A stretch of 64,000 nt of DNA from Symbiobacterium thermophilum IAM 14863 (GCF_000009905.1 NC_006177.1:1674001-1738000), one strand, 5' to 3'; shown: positions 17,185 to 26,542, numbered from the stretch's first letter. Notes: generated by a model not told the origin, from the letters alone. Made by a program: numbers and translations.

Positions 17185-17550
17185 ATGCTCGTCGGGCTGC
17201 ACCATGTGCTGATCGCCGCACCGCCGGGGTGCGAGGAGGAGGCCAGGGCCTTTTACGGCGGCCTGCTCGGACTGCCGGAGATTCCGAAGCCCGCCGGCCT
17301 CCGGGAGCGGGGCGGCGTCTGGTTCCGCTGCGGCGGGCAGGAGGTCCACGTAGGGGTGGAGGAGGACTTCCGCCCGGCGCGCAAGGCGCACCCGGCCTTC
17401 CTCGTGCAGGATCTCGACGGGTTGCGGCAGCGCCTTGTCAACCGGGGCATCCCGGTGACCGACGACGTGCCGCTCCCCGGCTGCCGGCGGTTTCACACGC
17501 GTGACCCGTTCGGCAACCGGCTGGAGTTCCTGCAGCCGTGTCCGTCCTGA
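17185..17550 (+). CDS. VOC (glyoxalase/dioxygenase superfamily) protein
   Basis: 121 aa, one vicinal-oxygen-chelate domain: LVGLHHVLIAAPPGCEEEAR at the N-terminus with the metal-ligand His in GLHHV, FYGGLLGLPEIPKP, a second His in EVHVGVEEDF, and the C-terminal RDPFGNRLEFLQ with its Glu. Enzymatic role unknown; such small proteins include glyoxalases, fosfomycin-type resistance proteins and uncharacterised lyases. ATG 17185 with GAGGTGA upstream is preferred over in-frame GTG codons just before it. Confidence 0.85.
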   Translation: MLVGLHHVLIAAPPGCEEEARAFYGGLLGLPEIPKPAGLRERGGVWFRCGGQEVHVGVEEDFRPARKAHPAFLVQDLDGLRQRLVNRGIPVTDDVPLPGCRRFHTRDPFGNRLEFLQPCPS

Positions 17551-17607
17551 AAGACACCGTGCTGTGAAACAAGCATGGTCCCGGCGATGAGCCCATCGTC
17601 TGTTCGG

Positions 17608-17637
17608 GCCGACTGCCGCTGTCGCGCGGCGGTCGGC
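17608..17637 (+). terminator. Terminator hairpin after the VOC gene
   Basis: 12-bp stem (17608-17619 with 17626-17637, one T.G pair), six-base loop, followed by TTGTCTGCGATTT. Confidence 0.65.
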
Positions 17638-17663
17638 TTGTCTGCGATTTATGGCACCTTCGC

Positions 17664-17692
17664 TTGTAACCGCATAGGCTTTTGGGTATAAT
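17664..17692 (+). promoter_or_regulatory. Strong sigma-A promoter for RNase J
   Basis: TTGTAA (17664-17669), exactly 17 bp, then perfect TATAAT (17687-17692). It directs a leader of about 255 nt before the RNase J start. Confidence 0.8.
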
Positions 17693-17694
17693 CC

Positions 17695-17955
17695 GAAGGA
17701 AGGTCTGTTGAACGGCGAACCGGGAGAAGAGAACGGCGGCCGGCCAGGAGTGCCCCTCGCACCGGGACGGCGGTGGTGCGTTGCGGCCACGGTCGCCTCA
17801 ACCCCAGCGGTTGCTCTTCCTCCTGCCCCCCGGATCAGTCTCGGCGCGGCGCGCCGCGGTGCGGCCGTTGTGGCCATGATGGCGGGGGCTTGTTTTGCTG
17901 TGCAATCATTCTACAAACGACCCCAGAGGGTCTGACAAAGGGGGAACCAGATCGT
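17695..17955 (+). other. Long leader of the RNase J gene
   Basis: GAAGGAAGG at 17695-17703 is followed by an in-frame TTG (17708) that opens a 75-codon Ala/Pro/Arg-rich frame ending at 17935, just before the RNase J ribosome-binding site. It may be a leader peptide or chance. A second, weaker promoter-like pair, TTGTTT (17890-17895) and TACAAA (17912-17917), lies near the gene. Confidence 0.35.
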
Positions 17956-19632
17956 TTGGCGCGCCACCGCGGAAAGACGGAGAAGCTGTATGTAATTCCT
18001 CTGGGAGGACTTGGTGAGATCGGCAAGAACTGCATGGTCGTCCAGTACGGCGACGACATCATCGTCATCGATGCCGGTCTCGCGTTCCCGGAGGAGGAGA
18101 TGCTCGGCATCGATATCGTGATCCCGGATTTCACCTACCTCCTGGAGAACCGGGAAAAGGTCCGCGGAATCCTGATCACGCATGGTCACGAAGACCATAT
18201 CGGCGCCGTTGCCTATCTGCTCCGCAACATCAACATCCCGGTCTACGCGACCCGCCTGACGCTCGGCCTCATCGAGGGCAAGCTGGCGGAGATGGGGATG
18301 AAGCTGCCCGCCGAGTCGAAGGCGGTCCGGGCCGGGGACCAGGTGAAGCTGGGTCCCTTCACCTGCGAGTTCATCCGGGTCAACCACTCCATTCCCGACG
18401 CTTGTGCGATCGCCGTCACCACACCCGTCGGGACGATCCTGCACACCGGCGACTTCAAGTTCGACCAGACCCCCATCGACGGCGAGTTCGCCGACTACCG
18501 GCGGCTCACCGAGCTGGGCAAGAGGGGCATCCTCGCCCTGCTGTCCGACTCCACCAACGCCGAGAGGCCGGGCTACACGCCCTCCGAACGGTCCGTCCGC
18601 CCGAACATGGAGCGGGTGTTCCGGGAGGCGAAGGGGCGGATCCTCATGGCGACGTTCGCCTCGAACGTGCACCGGATTCAGCAGGCGATCGAGCTGGCGG
18701 CCGAGATGGGCAAGAAGGTCGCGGTGGTCGGCCGTTCCATGGAGAACACGGTGCGGATCGCGTTGGAGCTGGGGTACCTCAACGTGCCTGAAGGCACGAT
18801 GGTCACCGTGGACGAGCTGCGGCGCGTGCCGCTGAACCAGCAGGTCATCCTGACCACCGGTTCCCAGGGCGAGCCGATGGCCGCGCTGAGCCGCATGGCG
18901 GTCAACGACCACAAGGCGATCGAGCTTTACCCCGGCGACACGGTGCTGTTCGCGGCCACGGCCATCCCCGGCAACGAGAAGTCCGTCGCCCGTACGGTGA
19001 ACAACCTCTACCGGCGGGGTGCGGAGGTCATCTACGACCGCAGCGCCGGCGTGCACGTGTCCGGGCACGCGAGCCAGGAAGAGCAGAAGCTCATGATCAA
19101 CCTGACCCGGCCCAAGTTCTTCGTGCCGATCCACGGCGAGTACCGGATGCTGCTGAAGCACAAGCAGCTCGCGGAGGCGTGCGGCATCCCCAGCGAGAAC
19201 ATCCTGATCGGCGAGAACGGGACGATCTTCGAGTTCACCCGCAACTCGGCGCAGATCACCGGCAAGGTGACCTCGGGGCAGGTGCTGGTGGACGGCCTCG
19301 GCGTCGGCGATGTGGGCAACATTGTGCTGCGCGACCGCAAGCAGCTGGCCCAGGAAGGCATCCTGATTGTCGTCGTGGCGGTGGACCGGGAGGAAGGGAC
19401 GATCGTCGGCGGGCCGGACATGGTCAGCCGGGGCTTCGTCTACGTCCGGGAGTCCGAGGGGCTGCTGGACGAGGCCAAGGAGCGGGTCAAGCGCGCCCTG
19501 GCCGACCAGATGCAGCGCGGCCTGCCGGAATGGGCGGTTCTGAAGAGCTCCATCCGCGACGTGCTCTCCAAGTACCTCTACGACAAGACGCACCGCCGGC
19601 CGATGATCCTTCCCATCATCATCGAGATCTAG
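17956..19632 (+). CDS. rnj: Ribonuclease J
   Basis: 558-aa metallo-beta-lactamase/beta-CASP ribonuclease with 5'-3' exo- and endonuclease activity, central to mRNA decay and rRNA maturation in Firmicutes. Zinc motif THGHEDHIGAV, further ligands around LHTGDFKFD, beta-CASP segments LLSDSTNAERPGYTPSE and TTGSQGEPMAALSRMA, and the HVSGHAS motif are all present, as is the C-terminal domain with GGPDMVSRGFVYVRESE. Start taken as TTG 17956 with AAAGGGGG upstream; the frame is open further 5' without similarity. Position after dapA and before tepA matches Bacillus rnjB. Confidence 0.95.
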   Translation: MARHRGKTEKLYVIPLGGLGEIGKNCMVVQYGDDIIVIDAGLAFPEEEMLGIDIVIPDFTYLLENREKVRGILITHGHEDHIGAVAYLLRNINIPVYATRLTLGLIEGKLAEMGMKLPAESKAVRAGDQVKLGPFTCEFIRVNHSIPDACAIAVTTPVGTILHTGDFKFDQTPIDGEFADYRRLTELGKRGILALLSDSTNAERPGYTPSERSVRPNMERVFREAKGRILMATFASNVHRIQQAIELAAEMGKKVAVVGRSMENTVRIALELGYLNVPEGTMVTVDELRRVPLNQQVILTTGSQGEPMAALSRMAVNDHKAIELYPGDTVLFAATAIPGNEKSVARTVNNLYRRGAEVIYDRSAGVHVSGHASQEEQKLMINLTRPKFFVPIHGEYRMLLKHKQLAEACGIPSENILIGENGTIFEFTRNSAQITGKVTSGQVLVDGLGVGDVGNIVLRDRKQLAQEGILIVVVAVDREEGTIVGGPDMVSRGFVYVRESEGLLDEAKERVKRALADQMQRGLPEWAVLKSSIRDVLSKYLYDKTHRRPMILPIIIEI

Positions 19633-19668
19633 CGGTGGGGCTGTAGTTGACGAAAACCGGGCATTCTA

Positions 19669-19694
19669 TTGGGGCGAGGGCGACCTCGCCCCAA
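19669..19694 (+). terminator. Terminator-like hairpin after RNase J
   Basis: Perfect 11-bp stem (19669-19679 with 19684-19694) closed by a GCGA (GNRA) tetraloop; no T-run follows, so an RNA-stabilising role is also possible. Confidence 0.55.
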
Positions 19695-19720
19695 CTCGTC
19701 GTCCAGGGGGTGTGAACCGC

Positions 19721-19930
19721 ATGCCGAACTTCCGCGAGTGGACCCCGTCGGAGATCATGGCGCAGATGCCGGAGGCCCGCTCCGTCCTGGCCAAGCATTT
19801 CGGCAGGGAGGGGATCAGCACGGCATCCGGGTTCCGGCTGCGGGACCTGGCCCGACAGAAGGACGTGGAACTGAGCGACGTCATCCGGGACCTGAACGAC
19901 GTCGCGCGGGCCACGGGCATGCCCTGGTAA
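19721..19930 (+). CDS. Small DUF1858-like protein
   Basis: 69 aa. The pattern WTPSEIMAQMPEARSVLAKH then LRDLARQKDVELSDVIRDLN follows the DUF1858 domain (an all-helical module otherwise found in hybrid-cluster and ScdA-like proteins), but the Cys often found after the first helix pair is absent. ATG 19721 is chosen with AGGGGGT nine bases upstream; GTG 19712 is possible. Function unknown. It sits between RNase J and tepA. Confidence 0.7.
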   Translation: MPNFREWTPSEIMAQMPEARSVLAKHFGREGISTASGFRLRDLARQKDVELSDVIRDLNDVARATGMPW

Positions 19931-20019
19931 GGCGGCGCGAGAGTGCAGAGGCGGCACGTGCCGCGGCGGATGTTTGCCCGGGCGCGGGCGGATACTACCC
20001 CTGAGGAGTGTGACCGCTG

Positions 20020-20811
20020 GTGTTCAACATGCAAGACGCCCCGCCCCAACCCATCCCCGGCGTGTCGCCGGGGCCGGACCCTGCGATCCCTGCGCAGACC
20101 CCGGCGCCTTCCCCGGTGGTGGCCCGTTCCCCCAAGAACGCGCCCCTGGAGAACCTGGAGGCCATCGGCACGACCAGCGTGCCCCAGGTCTCGCCCAACA
20201 TCCACCTGCTGACCATCATCGGCCAGGTCGAGGGGCACCTGGCCCTGCCACCCCAGAACAAGACGACCAAGTACGAGCACATCATCCCGCAGCTGGTGGC
20301 GGTCGAGCAGAGCCCGGAGATTGAGGGGCTGCTCCTGGTGCTCAACACGGTGGGCGGCGACGTGGAAGCGGGGCTGGCCATTGCGGAGATGGTCGCCAGC
20401 CTGTCCAAGCCCTCGGTCTCGCTGGTCCTGGGCGGCGGTCACTCCATCGGCGTGCCGATCGCGGTCAGCACCACGTACTCCTTCATCGCCGCCACCGCCA
20501 CGATGACGATCCACCCGATCCGGCTGACCGGTCTTGTGATCGGGGTGCCGCAGACCTACGAGTACCTGGACAAGATGCAGGACCGGGTCGTCCGCTTCGT
20601 GGTGAGCAACTCCCGGATCAGCGAGGAGCGGTTCCGGGAGCTGATGTTCCGCACGGGGGAGCTGGCCCGGGACGTGGGCACGGTCGTGGTCGGGCCCGAC
20701 GCGGTGCGGGAGGGGCTGATCGATGAGGTGGGCGGCCTCTCCGACGCCGTGGCCAAGCTGAACCAGCTGATTGCGGAGCGGAAGCGGACGAGGCCGGGGG
20801 TGATCCAGTGA
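20020..20811 (+). CDS. tepA: ClpP-like protease, TepA type
   Basis: 263 aa. A Pro-rich N-terminal region (about 1-40) precedes a ClpP/crotonase-fold domain: [20 protein letters not shown], the nucleophile-region [13 protein letters not shown] (Ser after GGGH), and [12 protein letters not shown]-like segment [14 protein letters not shown] with His. Family members in Bacillus were named translocation-enhancing protein. GTG start after GAGGAGTG. It overlaps ylzJ by 4 bp; tepA-ylzJ-ftsK is a conserved sporulation-linked neighbourhood. Confidence 0.9.
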   Translation: MFNMQDAPPQPIPGVSPGPDPAIPAQTPAPSPVVARSPKNAPLENLEAIGTTSVPQVSPNIHLLTIIGQVEGHLALPPQNKTTKYEHIIPQLVAVEQSPEIEGLLLVLNTVGGDVEAGLAIAEMVASLSKPSVSLVLGGGHSIGVPIAVSTTYSFIAATATMTIHPIRLTGLVIGVPQTYEYLDKMQDRVVRFVVSNSRISEERFRELMFRTGELARDVGTVVVGPDAVREGLIDEVGGLSDAVAKLNQLIAERKRTRPGVIQ

Positions 20812-21044
20812 CCGAATGCGGTCCGGTCGTCCTCTGGTCGGTCGTCCCGGTCGAGGTGATCCTGGCCGGCGCGGAGGCCGGCGTTCCGCCGCTCCGGGAG
20901 GTGCGGGTGGACGGCCGGCTGGTTCTGGTCGCGGCCGGGGCGGACGGGCGGGGTACCGTGGTGCGGTTGATCTCGGGGCAGGCCCAGGACTACCTGGATG
21001 CACGCTTCCAGCCTGGCGCGACGGTGATGCTGGAGCGGGGCTAG
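20808..21044 (+). CDS. ylzJ: YlzJ-like small protein
   Basis: 78 aa, GTG start overlapping the tepA stop. The N-terminal [13 protein letters not shown] and the central acid/hydrophobic strand pattern fit the YlzJ-like family found between tepA and spoIIIE in Bacillus. No known function. Identification rests as much on position as on sequence. Confidence 0.75.
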   Translation: MTECGPVVLWSVVPVEVILAGAEAGVPPLREVRVDGRLVLVAAGADGRGTVVRLISGQAQDYLDARFQPGATVMLERG

Positions 21045-21098
21045 ACGGCGGAACCGGGTAGACCGGCCTGCTCTTTCGCGCGGGTGCCCCTTGTATTT

Positions 21099-21109
21099 AG
21101 AATGATTCT
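21099..21109 (+). promoter_or_regulatory. Fur/PerR-like operator upstream of the Fur-family gene
   Basis: Perfect palindrome AGAATGATTCT inside TTTAGAATGATTCTCG, close to Fur/PerR boxes of Firmicutes (TTATAATnATTATAA type). It lies 95 bp before the Fur-family gene, suggesting autoregulation. A second, overlapping inverted repeat TTCTC/GAGAA (21106-21126) extends it. Confidence 0.55.
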
Positions 21110-21203
21110 CGTTTACCATGAGAAATGGATTGGTCGGGAGAAGGAATCCAGCGCTTCTCGCCCGAAGTGTGCAGGGGAAGGGCTGGAGAAAGAGGTGAGC
21201 AGA

Positions 21204-21659
21204 ATGGCCCTGATGTTGAAGGACGTTTATACCAGACTGCTGGAGCGCGGCCACAAACTGACGCCCCAGCGCTGGGCGATTATCGCCATCTTCTTGATGA
21301 ACAGAGGGCGCCACCTCTCCGCCGACGATGTCTTCGCCATGCTGCGGGAGACGCACCCGAGCAACGGGATCGCCACCGTGTACCGCACCCTGGAGCTGCT
21401 GGAGGAAATCGAGGTCCTCAAGAAGGTGGACTTCGGCGACGGCCGGGCCAGGTACGAGATCCGCGACGACGACAGCCCGCACCATCACCACCTCGTCTGC
21501 CAGAAGTGCGGCAAGATCACCGAGTTCGAGGACGACCTGCTGATCGCCCTGGAGGAGGCCATCCACCGGAAGACGGGGTTCCAGATCACCGAACACGTGG
21601 CGAAGTTCTACGGCGTCTGCGCGGAGTGCCAGCAGGCGGCAGAGAGTGCCAGCGGATAA
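21204..21659 (+). CDS. Fur-family metalloregulator
   Basis: 151-aa DNA-binding repressor. Winged helix with TPQRWAIIAIFL and SNGIATVYRTLELLEE (recognition helix), then the metal/dimer domain with DDSPHHHHLVCQKCGK and the second Cys pair in YGVCAECQ. All ligands of the structural Cys4 zinc site are present. It could be Fur, PerR or Zur. ATG 21204 is chosen with AGAGGTGAG upstream; a longer frame starts at 21084. It is inserted between ylzJ and ftsK, which are adjacent in Bacillus. Confidence 0.88.
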   Translation: MALMLKDVYTRLLERGHKLTPQRWAIIAIFLMNRGRHLSADDVFAMLRETHPSNGIATVYRTLELLEEIEVLKKVDFGDGRARYEIRDDDSPHHHHLVCQKCGKITEFEDDLLIALEEAIHRKTGFQITEHVAKFYGVCAECQQAAESASG

Positions 21660-21672
21660 GATAATGTACATG

Positions 21673-21703
21673 AGGGCCGGTCGCAGCGCTGCGCACCGGC
21701 CCT
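21673..21703 (+). terminator. Terminator after the Fur-family gene
   Basis: Nine-bp stem AGGGCCGGT/ACCGGCCCT (21673-21681 with 21695-21703), the 13-base loop itself self-complementary (GCAGCGCTGC), followed by TTTC. Confidence 0.75.
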
Positions 21704-21711
21704 TTCGCGTG

Positions 21712-21720
21712 TGGTATAAT
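21712..21720 (+). promoter_or_regulatory. Extended -10 promoter for ftsK
   Basis: TGGTATAAT: perfect TATAAT (21715-21720) with an extended TG. No good -35, as that position is within the preceding terminator. Transcription would begin near 21727, about 37 nt before the GTG start. Confidence 0.65.
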
Positions 21721-21763
21721 GAAACCATGTTATCCAACCTTTGGCGATTCGGAGGGGTCGAGT

Positions 21764-24511
21764 GTGGCGCAGCGACGGTCTGCCGGGAAGGCAGGAAAGG
21801 AGGGTCCTGGCGGGACGGGACTTCACCAGGAGGTGCGCGGCCTCCTGATCGCCGCCGTTGGGGCGTGGTTCCTGCTGTCGCTGGCCGGCAAGGGCGGGGG
21901 CGCTCTGGGCGACCTGCTGAGCCTCGGCCTCAGGGCCCTGGCCGGGGAGGTTGGCGCCTGGGTGCTGTCAGCCCTGCTGGTCTGGCTCGGGCTGTACCTG
22001 ATCTACCTGCGCTACCACCGGCGCCCGTTTCAGTTGGGGCGGCAGGGCTGGGGCCTCTTGCTGCTCCTGCTCGCCTTCGAGCTGGTCGTGCAGCTGGTGA
22101 CGCAGGGGCACGTTCCCGGAGGGGGTGACCTGGAGAACGCGCGGAGGGGTCTGGGAGGCGGGCTGATCGGCCTTGGCCTGGCCGTCCCGCTCACGCGCGC
22201 GTTCGGCGAGGCGGGGCGGTGGGTCTTTGTCGCGACCGCCGCGCTGATTGGCCTGGTGCTGAACACCGGGCTGTCGCTGGGAGCCGTGCTCGAGTGGCTG
22301 AAGGCCCGGTTCATCGCCGGCGCCCGGGGCGCCAGGGAGATGGCCGACGACCTGGTGGAGCTCGTGAAGCCGCAGCCGGGCGAGGCGGAGGCGCTGGCCG
22401 ACGAGCACCCCCGCCGCCGGCGCCAGGCGGCGACGGAGGAACTGAATACCATCGGCGACCTCCGGCGGCAGCAGGGGCCGGACGCGGGGGAAGAGGGTCC
22501 GATCCCGATCATCCGGCAGCCCGGCGGGGCGACCGGCGCCGAGACAGCCGGTGTGCTCGCGGAGGACCTCGCCGACGGCGCCGTCGGCGGCCCCCCGGGC
22601 GGGGCACCGGGGGTCTCCGCTGCGGGGCTGGCCTCCGCAGGTCACGGTCCCGGGCAGTTCGCCGCGTCGGGCCGCGAGTCCCCCTCCGGCAGCTGGAGCG
22701 GCGGTGACGGAGTTGTCCCTGGCGCCGGCGAAACGGTCGCCGACGCAGGTGGAGCTGACCCTGGCGCCAACGGAACGTGGCTTGGCGCCAACGGAACGTG
22801 GCCTGGCGCCGACGGGGCGTTGCCTGGCGCCCCGGGGGCGGACGGCGGCGCTGCGAGCGCGGGCTCGCCCGGGAACCGCCCCCCGGCCGGGCAGACGGCC
22901 GCAGGTACGGCAGCTGCGGCCGGCGGGGCTGCCTCGTCAGGCGTGGCGGCGGCCGCAACCCTGGTACAGGGCGACAAGGGGCAGCTGGCCATCGATCCCG
23001 AGAAGCTGGGCAGGCCCTATCAGCTACCGCCCATTTCCCTGCTTTCCAAGCCGCAGCACAAGGGTCAGCAGAGCCATGAGGACCACCTGGCGCAGGCACA
23101 GCTGTTGGAGCGCACCCTGGCCAGCTTCGGCGTGGAGGCGCGCGTGGTGGAGATCAGCCCGGGCCCTTCGGTGACCCGGTACGAGCTGCAGCCCGGCCCG
23201 GGCGTGCGGGTGAACAAGTTCACCTCGCTGTCCGACGACATCGCCCTGGCCCTGGCCGCGGAGGAGGTGCGCATCGAAGCGCCCATCCCGGGCAAATCCG
23301 CGGTGGGCATCGAGGTGCCCAACAAGGTGCGGCTCCCGGTTCACCTGCGCGAGGTGATGGAGACGCCGGCCTGGCTCAACGCGGCGTCCAGGCTGTCCGT
23401 GGCCTTCGGCAAGGATCAGGCGGGCAACCCGGTGGTCGGGGACCTGGCGAAGATGCCCCACCTGTTGATCGCGGGTTCGACCGGATCCGGCAAGTCGGTC
23501 TGCATGAACACCATCATCTGTTCGCTGCTGTTCAAGGCCCGGCCGGACGAGGTCAAGATGATGATGATCGACCCCAAGATGGTCGAGCTGTCGATCTACA
23601 ACGGCATTCCCCACCTCATGGCGCCGGTGATCACGGACGCAAAGCAGGCCGCGGGCTACCTGAAGGGCGCCGTGAAGGAGATGGAGAGCCGGTACGAGCT
23701 CTTCGCCGCCCTGGGCGTGCGGAACATCACCCAGTACAACCAGCTGGTGCGGGACGATCCCGGACCGGACCCAGAGCACCCGCGGCAGCCGCTGCCCTAT
23801 GTGGTGATCTTCGTGGACGAGCTCGCGGACCTCATGATGGTGGCGCCGGTGGACGTGGAGGACGCCATCTGCCGCCTGGCCCAGATGGCCCGGGCATGCG
23901 GCATGCACCTGGTCATAGCCACCCAGTCGCCCCGGGTCGACGTGATCACCGGGCTGATCAAAGCCAACATCCCGTCGCGCATCGCCTTCGCCGTCTCGTC
24001 CCAGGTGGACTCCCGCGTGATCCTGGATTACGCCGGCGCCGAGCGGCTTCTGGGCAAGGGCGACATGCTCTACCACCCCGCCGGGCACTCGAAGGCCATG
24101 CGGGTGCAGGGGGCCTTCATCCACGAGCGGGAGATCGACCAGATCGTCAAGTTCGTCAAGGCGCAGGGGCAGCCCACGTACACCGCGAAGGAAGTGGAGG
24201 TGGAGGCCGCGTCCCGCCGCGGCCACGGCTCGGGCGAGCGGGAGTCGACCTCGGCCCTGGACGAGGCGTTCCCGGAGGCCTGCCGCGTCGTCGTCGAGCA
24301 CGGCCAGGCATCGGTCTCGCTGCTGCAGCGCCGGCTGCGCTGCAACTACACCAAGGCGGCGCGCCTGATCGACATGATGGAGGAGCGGGGCTTCATCGGC
24401 CCCCACCAGGGCTCCAAGCCCCGGGAGGTGTACCTGACCATGCCCCAGTGGCAGGAGCTGTTCGGCAACGCCGCGGCGCGCGAGGAGGTGGCCTCGGCAG
24501 GCGAGGAGTAG
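21764..24511 (+). CDS. ftsK: DNA translocase FtsK/SpoIIIE
   Basis: 915-aa membrane-anchored double-stranded DNA pump that moves chromosome DNA through the division or sporulation septum. N-terminal four-helix membrane domain (about residues 18-185), a long low-complexity linker (about 190-410) rich in Gly/Ala/Pro, then the motor with Walker [14 protein letters not shown], Walker [13 protein letters not shown] and [17 protein letters not shown], and a C-terminal winged-helix gamma domain ([20 protein letters not shown]) that reads orienting sequences. GTG 21764 with GGAGGGG six bases upstream is preferred over ATG-like codons at 21719. The linker holds a 21-bp, seven-residue repeat (GANGTWL type) at 22763-22830. 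Confidence 0.94.
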   Translation: MAQRRSAGKAGKEGPGGTGLHQEVRGLLIAAVGAWFLLSLAGKGGGALGDLLSLGLRALAGEVGAWVLSALLVWLGLYLIYLRYHRRPFQLGRQGWGLLLLLLAFELVVQLVTQGHVPGGGDLENARRGLGGGLIGLGLAVPLTRAFGEAGRWVFVATAALIGLVLNTGLSLGAVLEWLKARFIAGARGAREMADDLVELVKPQPGEAEALADEHPRRRRQAATEELNTIGDLRRQQGPDAGEEGPIPIIRQPGGATGAETAGVLAEDLADGAVGGPPGGAPGVSAAGLASAGHGPGQFAASGRESPSGSWSGGDGVVPGAGETVADAGGADPGANGTWLGANGTWPGADGALPGAPGADGGAASAGSPGNRPPAGQTAAGTAAAAGGAASSGVAAAATLVQGDKGQLAIDPEKLGRPYQLPPISLLSKPQHKGQQSHEDHLAQAQLLERTLASFGVEARVVEISPGPSVTRYELQPGPGVRVNKFTSLSDDIALALAAEEVRIEAPIPGKSAVGIEVPNKVRLPVHLREVMETPAWLNAASRLSVAFGKDQAGNPVVGDLAKMPHLLIAGSTGSGKSVCMNTIICSLLFKARPDEVKMMMIDPKMVELSIYNGIPHLMAPVITDAKQAAGYLKGAVKEMESRYELFAALGVRNITQYNQLVRDDPGPDPEHPRQPLPYVVIFVDELADLMMVAPVDVEDAICRLAQMARACGMHLVIATQSPRVDVITGLIKANIPSRIAFAVSSQVDSRVILDYAGAERLLGKGDMLYHPAGHSKAMRVQGAFIHEREIDQIVKFVKAQGQPTYTAKEVEVEAASRRGHGSGERESTSALDEAFPEACRVVVEHGQASVSLLQRRLRCNYTKAARLIDMMEERGFIGPHQGSKPREVYLTMPQWQELFGNAAAREEVASAGEE

Positions 24512-24599
24512 CCGGTTCTGCCCCGGCTGGCGCACGCCCGCCGTGGACGGATGGGGTGGGCCGGATCGGCCCGGCCGGACAGGCAGCGTTGACTCCTCT

Positions 24600-25622
24600 C
24601 TATCCGGCTCTCGTGACTTCGGAGACCGCCTTGCGGTACGCGGCGGTCTCCTTCTCGAGTAGCTCGTAGAGGTGCGGGGCCGCACACGGTTGGGAGGTTA
24701 CGGGCACACCGGCTTCCTGCAGCAGTTGGGCCAGCCGCGGGAAGGTGAGGTCCTGCGCCCTTACCTCGATCAGGCGGATGCCCAGTTCGGCGCTCCGCTG
24801 CCGTTTCAGATGATCCCTTTCCTGCTGGGCCCGGAACTGCGCCTCATCCGGGTACAGGGCCGTGGGCCCGTCGTGTTGCGGGCCCTGGAACTCGATGGCC
24901 ACGCGGCTCCTGGGCAGGAGGATGTCGTACTGCAGGCGGGCGCCGGTCCTGGGGTTGACCAGGCCCCACGGTTGGGCGTTGCAGATGATGATGTCCTCCC
25001 TGACGATCAGGGAGACCATGTATGTCGCGTACAGCTGGCCGATGGAGTCGCCGATGCGCTTCTCGGCCAGCTTCTTCGCCCTCTGGAACAGGTTCAGGTC
25101 CGCCTGTCGGCGCTCATGGTGCGGGTTGGCCGGCTGCACGAGGAAGCGCTTCCTGCGGGCCTCTCGGTGGGCCTTGCCCCGGAGCCAGCCCTTCTGAAGC
25201 AGCAGCCTGACGTATTTTGCCACCGTGTTCCGGGAGTAGCGGGTGCAGCGAACCAGCTCGGCATACGAGAAGCCGTCCTTCAGCTGGGTGATCGCACCCC
25301 AGACCAGTTTGGCAGCGGCCGGCAGCCCGCGGTCACAGATCAGGTCCACCGGCAGCCGAAATGCCGGCCGCCCGTCCTTCCAGATCGCGTGGCAGGTAAG
25401 GGAGTATCGGCCGCGCCGATATTCCAGCCAACCGGTCCGACTTAACTCCCGTAGGTACTTCAGAATGGAGTTCTGGGCGAGACCGGTCCTGGCGCGCAGC
25501 TGCTTGAACGATACCGGCTCCTTCCTGACCGTGCGCAGGTAGCACCAGAACATCTTCGCCCCTTCGGACAGATGCCGGGTGCGAATCAGCGCATCCGGCA
25601 CGCTGATGCCGGGGGAAAACAC
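24600..25622 (-). CDS. Two winged-helix domains fused to a nuclease-like domain
   Basis: 340 aa; family not recognised by name. Two helix-turn-helix units: FKQLRARTGLAQNSILKYLR and, about 100 residues on, YAELVRCTRYSRNTVAKYVR, each followed by a wing-like segment (TGWLEYRRGRYSL; KGWLRGKAHREARRKRF). The C-terminal domain (about 215-310) has D-x(8)-E-x-Q in the segment DILLPRSRVAIEFQGPQHDG and then HLKRQRSAELGIRLIEVRAQD, the layout of a PD-(D/E)xK endonuclease of the Vsr/very-short-patch kind. GTG start with GAGGTGAG. It stands alone, opposite to ftsK. A sequence-specific nuclease or an inactivated nuclease used as regulator are both possible. Confidence 0.75.
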   Translation of the reverse strand: MFSPGISVPDALIRTRHLSEGAKMFWCYLRTVRKEPVSFKQLRARTGLAQNSILKYLRELSRTGWLEYRRGRYSLTCHAIWKDGRPAFRLPVDLICDRGLPAAAKLVWGAITQLKDGFSYAELVRCTRYSRNTVAKYVRLLLQKGWLRGKAHREARRKRFLVQPANPHHERRQADLNLFQRAKKLAEKRIGDSIGQLYATYMVSLIVREDIIICNAQPWGLVNPRTGARLQYDILLPRSRVAIEFQGPQHDGPTALYPDEAQFRAQQERDHLKRQRSAELGIRLIEVRAQDLTFPRLAQLLQEAGVPVTSQPCAAPHLYELLEKETAAYRKAVSEVTRAG

Positions 25623-25752
25623 GCTCGCTCACCTCAGAACATCCATTCGCCGACCGAACAGCAATATCCTCCTTGCCCGGAAGAAAATAGCAGATTGACT
25701 CCTGCCATTACGTGACCTGAGGGGGCTGTCCGAGGGGGGGCCGCGGTCCCCG

Positions 25753-25971
25753 TCAGGGCCGCCTCAGGATCACCTCGTCGCACACGAACTCGTCCACGCT
25801 GAGCGGCCTGCACGGGCGGGGGACGTCGATGGTGATCCGCTGCACGTCGTCCGTCGTCCACCGCGCGGCCACTTCAGCCTCCCGCGATGGGGAGCAATGG
25901 GCCAAGAACACGACCGCAGTGACGGCAGTCAAGCTGAGGAGGAGCCACTTGCCTCGGGTCCGTTTCCGCAC
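25753..25971 (-). CDS. Small putative lipoprotein
   Basis: 72 aa. GTG start with a near-perfect AAAGGAGG seven bases upstream. N-terminal basic residues (RKRTRGK), hydrophobic stretch and a lipobox-like VFLAHC give a typical lipoprotein signal; the mature part is about 50 residues with two Cys (PRPCRPLSVDEFVCDEVIL). Not recognised. The upstream extension of this frame is Arg/Pro-rich shadow and is left out. Confidence 0.6.
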   Translation of the reverse strand: MRKRTRGKWLLLSLTAVTAVVFLAHCSPSREAEVAARWTTDDVQRITIDVPRPCRPLSVDEFVCDEVILRRP

Positions 25972-25989
25972 GACTCTGCCTCCTTTCTG

Positions 25990-26540
25990 CTGACGGCGAT
26001 TAGGGGAAGCCGCGCAAGGGTGACGCTTCGGCCTCTTTGACGGCTCCGCATACGATCCCGGTGCGACTCCTCTGTGCCGGGTCCGTCGGCTGTTCCGGGC
26101 GGGGCATGTCCGGGCCTGCGACGGGATGGCCGCAGAACCGAGCCTGCGGAGGAGGTGGTGCCGGCATCCGGGCACAGGGGTTCGCCGGCTCTGAGGATGG
26201 GTACGGGACTGGACCTGCTGCTCAGGATTTGAGACTGGCCGAGAGTTCGGCGGGACAAGCATTCCGCCGTCCGCCCCGCGACCGGGGCGGCGCCCCGGCG
26301 GTGTCAAGTTGTGCGCATTTCAGGCGCAGATGATCCGACACCGGTCTCCGGGACTGCGCATGTCCGGTTTGCGTTCACTGTCTGCGACTCGCCGGAGGCT
26401 CCGGCGCACCGGAGCTACAGGGTGCGGGCCGCGCTGCGCACGCCCGGTCGGAGGTCTCCATCCGTGAGCAGTTCAGGGCTGAACTGTCTCCGTCCGCGGC
26501 TGCCAACCTGTGTCCGGGAACGGACAGCCTGCACCAGCCG
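25990..26540. other. Intergenic region with one palindrome
   Basis: No convincing gene in about 600 bp. One good inverted repeat, CAGTTCA-GGGC-TGAACTG at 26469-26486, lies 57 bp upstream of the UbiD promoter and could be an operator or small hairpin. Composition is somewhat less GC-rich in third positions than neighbours and open frames look random. Confidence 0.4.
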
Positions 26541-26542
26541 CG

